64,000 nucleotides of DNA, taken from assembly GCA_944385575.1 (NCBI GenBank), contig CALWXT010000003.1, positions 1-64,000 on the forward strand, read 5' to 3'. The notes beneath the pieces were generated by a model. That model did no database searches. It was given only the letters and a program-made list of their open reading frames with translations, and was not told the origin of the DNA. The stretch is from an uncultured Flavonifractor sp. (GTDB taxonomy: Bacteria > Bacillota > Clostridia > Oscillospirales > Oscillospiraceae). Made by a program: the position numbers and the translations under genes. Of this stretch, positions 59,724 to 64,000 are shown in pieces; within the stretch, counting starts at the first letter, position 1, and each line of letters starts with the position of its first letter.

Positions 59724-60740
59724 TTAAAAAATCCTGGTATTGGCCCGCTCATGGTAGAGCTCCATTACCGCGGCAGACAGCCGTGCAAAGGAGTGGCGGG
59801 CGTAATTCAGGGTCTCAGAGGCCAGGGGGCGGGTGACCAGCTCCACACCCAGGGCCTCAATGGCCTCCCTGTCCACAATAATGGGCACGGCGTCCTCCAC
59901 TTTGTAGCGCTCCACCAGGCCGGGCCGAACCGGAGCGGAGTTACACAGGCAGAGATCCACCAGTCCAGGAGCCGAGTGGTCCAGCAGGGCCTTCACATGA
60001 TCGGAGGCCGTCATACCCTCGGTCTCACCGTCCTGGGTCATGATGTTGCAGATATAGATCTTGATGGCTGCGGAGGCGCACACCGCCTCGGAAATCCCAT
60101 CCACCAGCAGATTAGGAATAACGCTGGTATACAGGCTTCCCGGTCCCAGCAGGATCAGGTCGGCCTCCTGAATGGCCCGGATCGCCTCAGGCAGGGCCCG
60201 GGGATGTTCCGGCAGCAGGCGCACACTCTGGATGCGGCAGTCCTGGGCTTTTTTAAAGTCGCAGATTTTGGATTCACCCTGAACTCTGGTCCCGTTTTCA
60301 AACGTCGCCTCCAGAGTCACGTCAGCGGTAGTTACCGGCAATACCCGCCCGGTAATGGCCAAAACCTGACTCATCTTGGCTACCGCCTCATCAAAGGAGT
60401 CGGAAATCCCGTTGAGGGCGGCCAGGATCAGATTGCCAAAGGATTGGCCGGTGAGCTTGCCCGATCCCTCTGGGAAGCGGTAGGTCAAAAGCTGCTGCAT
60501 CACCGGCTCAGCATTGGCCAGTGCCTCCATACAGTGGCGGATATCACCCGGCGGCGGCATGCCAAGATCCTGCCGCAGCATGCCGGAACCGCCGCCGTCG
60601 TCCGCCACCGTTACAACGGCGGTCAGATTTTTGGTGTAACTTTTCAGGCCGCGCAGCATGGTGGACAGGCCGGTACCCCCTCCGATGGCCACCACCTTGG
60701 GTCCCTGCTCCCAGTGCCGGTCAAATACGCTCTCGCTCAT
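59724..60740 (-). CDS. yvcK: Gluconeogenesis factor YvcK (CofD-like)
   Basis: A 338-aa protein of the CofD/UPF0052 family. AIGGGTGLSTMLRGLKSYT (17-35) is the nucleotide or sugar-nucleotide binding loop, VADDGGGSGMLR and LILLGPGSLYTSVIPNLLV are further signatures. YvcK binds UDP-GlcNAc and affects cell shape and carbon flow. It sits 14 nt after rapZ. Confidence 0.95.
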   Translation of the reverse strand: MSESVFDRHWEQGPKVVAIGGGTGLSTMLRGLKSYTKNLTAVVTVADDGGGSGMLRQDLGMPPPGDIRHCMEALANAEPVMQQLLTYRFPEGSGKLTGQSFGNLILAALNGISDSFDEAVAKMSQVLAITGRVLPVTTADVTLEATFENGTRVQGESKICDFKKAQDCRIQSVRLLPEHPRALPEAIRAIQEADLILLGPGSLYTSVIPNLLVDGISEAVCASAAIKIYICNIMTQDGETEGMTASDHVKALLDHSAPGLVDLCLCNSAPVRPGLVERYKVEDAVPIIVDREAIEALGVELVTRPLASETLNYARHSFARLSAAVMELYHERANTRIF

Positions 60741-60754
60741 GGTACCTCTCCCCT

Positions 60755-61615
60755 TTACGCCCGGGTCATGTCACGGTGGTTCTCCGCGGCCTGGTACCCC
60801 TTCTGCCGGATGAACTCGGCCAACGCCTTGGTAATGGCCACAGAGCGGTGCTGCCCGCCGGTGCAGCCCACGGCAATGACCAGCATGGTCTTTCCTTCCT
60901 CCACATACTGGGGCAGCAGGAAGCCGATCAGTCCTTCCAGATGGTTCACGAAATCCTTGGTCTGCTGGTAGCCGAAAACGAAATTATATACCCCCTCATC
61001 CAGCCCGGTCTGGTGCCGCAGCTCGGCTATGTAATAGGGATTGGGCAAAAAACGCACATCGAATACTAGATCAGCCTCAATCGGAATGCCGTACTTGAAG
61101 CCAAAGGAAATAACATTTACCGTCATAGCGGGTGTCTCCCCGCCCCGCCCAAACAGCCGCAGCACCTCACCCCGCAGCTTGGCGGTGGAAAGGGCGCTGG
61201 TGTCAATGATATACTCCGCCCGCTGGCGCACTGGGGCCAGCATGGTGCGCTCGGTGCGCACCGCCTCGTCCAGAGAACGGGCCGAGCCGGACAGCGGATG
61301 GCTCCGTCGGGTTTCCTTATACCGCTTGATAATGGCCTCAACGCTGGCCTCAACAAAGAGGATCTTGTAGTCGCAGCCCATTTCCTGAAGCTCCTTGAGG
61401 GCATCAAACAGGCCGTCAAAGGTCTGTCCTCCCCGGATATCAGTAACCAGGGCCACCCGGTCATACAGGCCGGGCCGGGCCATGCACAAAGCTGCAAATT
61501 TAGGAATCAGCAGCGCCGGCATGTTGTCCACTACATAGAACCCCATATCCTCCATAAAGGAGGCCGTCTTACTTTTTCCGGCTCCGGACAGGCCGGAGAT
61601 GATGACAAAATCCAT
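60755..61615 (-). CDS. rapZ: RNase adapter protein RapZ / YvcJ nucleotide-binding protein
   Basis: A 286-aa P-loop protein. ISGLSGAGKSKTASFMEDMG (7-26) is Walker A, VTDIRGG Walker B-like, RRSHPLSG a conserved basic motif, and IAVGCTGGQHRSVAI the C-terminal signature. In E. coli RapZ links GlcNAc6P to small-RNA decay; in Firmicutes YvcJ the role is less clear. Confidence 0.95.
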   Translation of the reverse strand: MDFVIISGLSGAGKSKTASFMEDMGFYVVDNMPALLIPKFAALCMARPGLYDRVALVTDIRGGQTFDGLFDALKELQEMGCDYKILFVEASVEAIIKRYKETRRSHPLSGSARSLDEAVRTERTMLAPVRQRAEYIIDTSALSTAKLRGEVLRLFGRGGETPAMTVNVISFGFKYGIPIEADLVFDVRFLPNPYYIAELRHQTGLDEGVYNFVFGYQQTKDFVNHLEGLIGFLLPQYVEEGKTMLVIAVGCTGGQHRSVAITKALAEFIRQKGYQAAENHRDMTRA

Positions 61616-61626
61616 GCGCGCTCACC

Positions 61627-62541
61627 TCAAAATCCCAAAAACTTCACTTCCGGCTCCAGCTCCACACCGGTCTCCCGAAGTACACGCTCCCTGACCAGGT
61701 CCATAAGACGGCACATATCCGCCGCCGTAGCCTTTCCTTTGTTCACCAGGAAGCCAGCATGCTTTTCCGATACCTGTGCATCCCCAACAGAGAAGCCTTT
61801 CAGGCCGCATTGGTCAATGAGGGCGGCGGCAAAGTGTCCTTCCGGCCGCTTGAAGGTGCTGCCGGCACTGGGCCATTCCAGCGGCTGCTTGGCACGGCGC
61901 TGAGCGGCCAGTTCATCCATACGGCCCTTGATGGCTTCCGCATCGCCAGGCTGAAGCTCCATCTCCGCCTCCAGGATCAGCCAGTCCGGATGGTCGGAAA
62001 ACAGGCTGTGCCGGTAGCTCAGGCCACACTCCGAGGCAGGGATCGTGGTCACTTTCCCCGTCTCGTCCAGATAGGTCACCGCCGTAAGCACCTGGGCCAT
62101 CTCGCCGCCGTAAGCACCCGCGTTCATCGCCACAGCCCCGCCCAGGGTGCCCGGAATGCCGTGGGCAAATTCCAGACCGGTGAGTCCCCGTTCCAGAGCT
62201 GCCACAGCCAGCCGTGCCATAGGGATTCCGCTCTCCGCCCGCAGGCGGCGGTTGACCTCTCTCGTCTGGTCCAGACCTCCGGATTTTATGATAAGGCCCG
62301 CATAGCCGCTGTCCGACACCAGCAAATTGCTGCCGTTACCCAGGAAAAAGGGGCGCACCCCGGCCTCAGCCGCTGTCCGCACCACAGCCGCCGCCTCTTT
62401 CCTGTCACGGGGCAGCGCCATCAGCCGGGCAGGGCCGCCGATACGGAAGGTGGTGTGGCGGCTCATGGGCTCGTTTTCCCGCAGCTCCAGGTCGGGAAAC
62501 CGGCTTTTCAGCATCTGTGCAAGTGTCTCCAATTGATCCAT
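61627..62541 (-). CDS. murB: UDP-N-acetylenolpyruvoylglucosamine reductase
   Basis: A 304-aa flavoenzyme that makes UDP-MurNAc. TTFRIGGPARLMALP and LGNGSNLLVSDSGYAG bind FAD, GIPGTLGGAVAMNAGAYGGE is the core motif, PSAGSTFKRPEGHFA holds the catalytic Ser, and HAGFLVNKGKATAADM the C-terminal site; it is of the type lacking the Tyr loop. GGAGG precedes the ATG at 62541, an upstream TTG being less likely. It is the first gene of the operon leading to dnaE. Confidence 0.96.
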   Translation of the reverse strand: MDQLETLAQMLKSRFPDLELRENEPMSRHTTFRIGGPARLMALPRDRKEAAAVVRTAAEAGVRPFFLGNGSNLLVSDSGYAGLIIKSGGLDQTREVNRRLRAESGIPMARLAVAALERGLTGLEFAHGIPGTLGGAVAMNAGAYGGEMAQVLTAVTYLDETGKVTTIPASECGLSYRHSLFSDHPDWLILEAEMELQPGDAEAIKGRMDELAAQRRAKQPLEWPSAGSTFKRPEGHFAAALIDQCGLKGFSVGDAQVSEKHAGFLVNKGKATAADMCRLMDLVRERVLRETGVELEPEVKFLGF

Positions 62542-62566
62542 GCTGACCTCCAAAGTAAAATCGGTG

Positions 62567-62596
62567 ATTATATTATTATACCAGAAAAAGGCTCAA
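62567..62596 (-). promoter_or_regulatory. Promoter of the murB-rapZ-yvcK-whiA operon
   Basis: On the minus strand two TATAAT copies (62580-62575 with an extended TGG, and 62572-62567) stand downstream of TTGAGC (62596-62591). Either -10 could serve. Confidence 0.7.
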
Positions 62597-62609
62597 AATA
62601 GAAGGGGCC

Positions 62610-63359
62610 TTATCCCAACCCAAACCGGTCAAACTGCTCCCGGCTGCCCCGGAAAATGTTCAGGTCAATCTGCTGCTGGCTGCCGGTATAGCCATCCAGC
62701 CGGGCAGTGTGGGAGTACTGCCAGAAATCCCAGCGCGGCATCAATGGGAATACCGTGAGGCTGGAACACCAGATGGGGTAATCTCCATACCCCTCCCCCG
62801 CCAGATAGCGGTAATAGGAACGGTAAGTCACATAGAGGATGGGTTTGACCCCGTAGTGCTCCTCCAGCCGCTCCAGCAGCGGGTCCAAAATGGCGTGTAC
62901 ATGTTCTTTTTCCGGCGGGTCCTCCAGATAAGAGCCATAAAACTCAATATCCACCACCGGAGGCAGCGCCCCCTGAGTGACCGGCACCTGGTCGATGAAA
63001 TTCTCAGCCTGGGTCTCCCCCGGGCTGTCATAGCTGAGAAAGTGATAGGCCCCCGGCCGAACCCCGGCAGCCTGAGCGCCCTCCCAGTTGGAGCGGAACT
63101 GCCGGTCCTGAAGGGTGGAGCCCTCTGTGGCCTTGATGAAGGCAAACTCCACTCCCTGCTCCGCCAGCACCGACCAATCCACCTCGCCTTGGTAAGAAGA
63201 CACATCCACGCCGAAGACCTCCCACTGATCTGGGGCAGCCTCATGGGAGAGCAGGATCAGGCCACGCCAGCGCAGCAGCATTAACGCGGCAACGGCAACA
63301 GCAGCCAATATCACAAGAATCAAAAGCAGCCTCATGACCGCCCGGAAGATTCGCTTCAA
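62610..63359 (-). CDS. Membrane-anchored GH25 lysozyme
   Basis: A 249-aa muramidase. One N-terminal membrane segment (LLLILVILAAVAVAALMLL) anchors a GH25 domain: VFGVDVSSYQGEVDWSVLAE, FAFIKATEGSTLQDRQF, GAYHFLSYDSPGETQAENF, PPVVDIEFYG with the catalytic Asp-x-Glu, and DFWQYSHTARLDG. It should cut peptidoglycan glycan strands outside the membrane. Confidence 0.93.
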   Translation of the reverse strand: MKRIFRAVMRLLLILVILAAVAVAALMLLRWRGLILLSHEAAPDQWEVFGVDVSSYQGEVDWSVLAEQGVEFAFIKATEGSTLQDRQFRSNWEGAQAAGVRPGAYHFLSYDSPGETQAENFIDQVPVTQGALPPVVDIEFYGSYLEDPPEKEHVHAILDPLLERLEEHYGVKPILYVTYRSYYRYLAGEGYGDYPIWCSSLTVFPLMPRWDFWQYSHTARLDGYTGSQQQIDLNIFRGSREQFDRFGLG

Positions 63360-63417
63360 AGGACATCACCATTTCCAGAGGGTACCGCCGTGGCCTTTCC
63401 ACGTGCGGATCCCTTTT

Positions 63418-63446
63418 ATCATACCCGCCGGACACAAAAAACGCAA
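63418..63446 (-). promoter_or_regulatory. Promoter of the GH25 lysozyme gene
   Basis: On the minus strand TTGCGT (63446-63441), a 17-bp spacer and TATGAT (63423-63418), about 52 nt before the start codon. The same TTGCGT -35 is seen at tsaE. Confidence 0.65.
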
Positions 63447-63454
63447 GTGCAACA

Positions 63455-63484
63455 GGGGCGCCCGGCATACGGCCGGACGCCCCC
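63455..63484 (-). terminator. Weak terminator-like hairpin after dapL
   Basis: GGGGCGTCCGGC and GCCGGGCGCCCC pair over 12 positions with one G-U pair, just past the dapL stop. The following sequence has no real T-run, so this may be a 3'-end stabiliser or a weak terminator. Confidence 0.5.
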
Positions 63485-63489
63485 ACTGT

Positions 63490-64000
63490 TTACAGGATCC
63501 CGCGGATCCGCTCCACTGCTTCGATCGTGTCCTCTGCTCCTCCAAAGGCGGTCAGGCGGATATAGCCCTCCCCGCTGGGGCCAAAGCCCGCGCCGGGTGT
63601 GGTGACCACATTGGCCCGCTGAAGCAGCTGGTCAAAAAACGCCCAGGAGCCCATGCCATCCGGCGTTCTGGCCCAGATGTAGGGGGAGTTCTCCCCACCG
63701 CATACGGTCAGGCCCGCCCCTGCTAAGCCTTCCCGAATCACGCGGGCATTATTCAGGTAGTAGGCGATGGTCTCCTGCACCTGTGCTCTGCCCTCCGGGG
63801 TATAGACCGCGGCGGCTCCACGCTGCACTACATAGGGCGCGCCGTTGAACTTGGTGCACTGGCGGCGGTTCCACATGGCGTTCAGACTGGCGCCGCCCCG
63901 CACCAGTTCCTTGGGAATAACAGTGTAGGCACAGCGGGTACCGGTAAAGCCGGCAGTCTTGGAGAAGGAGCGGAACTCGATGGCACAGGTTCTGGCCCCC
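63490..64000 (-). CDS. dapL: LL-diaminopimelate aminotransferase, C-terminal part (5' end outside the window)
   Basis: About 170 codons of a class I aminotransferase. Near the right edge [20 protein letters not shown] contains the Schiff-base Lys (SFSK), followed by [20 protein letters not shown] and [16 protein letters not shown], the carboxylate-binding Arg region. These match DapL, which turns tetrahydrodipicolinate into LL-DAP in one step. With asd, dapA and dapB at the left, it shows that the organism uses the aminotransferase branch. Confidence 0.92.
   Translation of the reverse strand, partial: GARTCAIEFRSFSKTAGFTGTRCAYTVIPKELVRGGASLNAMWNRRQCTKFNGAPYVVQRGAAAVYTPEGRAQVQETIAYYLNNARVIREGLAGAGLTVCGGENSPYIWARTPDGMGSWAFFDQLLQRANVVTTPGAGFGPSGEGYIRLTAFGGAEDTIEAVERIRGIL

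Noticed and set aside
1..64000. CRISPR arrays, insertion sequences, prophage genes, rRNA or tRNA genes
   Set aside because: I saw no regular spaced repeats, transposase or integrase motifs, phage structural genes, or cloverleaf/CCA-ending sequences. Absence is by eye and short elements could be missed.

Overview
The window is a GC-rich (roughly 60%) bacterial chromosome segment, densely packed with genes and free of insertion sequences, rRNA, tRNA genes or CRISPR arrays that I can see. A complete spoIIIAA-AH operon, SpoIID/LytB, YpeB and WhiA, together with nusB-xseAB-ispA-dxs-tlyA-argR-recN and murB-rapZ-yvcK-whiA gene orders, point to a spore-forming Firmicute of class Clostridia. The GC content and gene style suggest an Oscillospiraceae-like gut organism (Flavonifractor/Intestinimonas type), but the genus is inference.

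Layout, left to right. 1-1583: a truncated SpoIID-like gene. 1610-4810: a lysine-riboswitch-controlled asd-dapA-dapB operon. 4813-8008: an AI-2E family permease, then tyrS behind a tyrosine-type T-box leader with a small zinc-ribbon gene between them. 8034-18011: a long minus-strand operon nusB, Kae1-like, xseA, xseB, ispA, divPAP, dxs, tlyA, nadK, argR, recN. 18184-18567: Asp23 family gene. 18677-23501: the spoIIIA operon behind a sigma-E-like promoter. 23508-28440: rodA-like, two M16 peptidase homologues and lgt. 28487-31807: tsaE-tsaB-upp, an AT-richer EamA permease and a low-molecular-weight tyrosine phosphatase. 31821-44317: an accessory catabolic island of two divergent operons. The minus arm carries a TRAP transporter (dctPQM), an MBL hydrolase, a DUF362 protein, a class V PLP enzyme, a KdgK-like kinase and a KDPG-aldolase-like protein; the plus arm carries a YjgF/RidA protein, an amidohydrolase, an SDR, a Gfo/Idh/MocA oxidoreductase and a YheO/DauR-type regulator. 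44318-52656: coaX, a phosphoesterase, three small unrecognised genes, a membrane-anchored protein, tagO-like, trpS, gltX and ypeB. 52660-62596: murB, rapZ, yvcK, whiA, small membrane genes (one reading frame split by an in-frame stop), dnaE and cls. 62610-64000: a GH25 lysozyme and a truncated dapL.

Together asd, dapA, dapB and dapL form most of the diaminopimelate-aminotransferase route to meso-DAP and lysine; murB, tagO, rodA and lgt serve the envelope. The most unusual part is the 31.8-44.3 kb island, whose enzyme set looks like uptake and breakdown of an unidentified acidic, probably nitrogen-containing, substrate to a 2-keto-3-deoxy sugar acid. Its two promoters face each other across a roughly 240-bp AT-rich control region that carries dyads over both -10 boxes.
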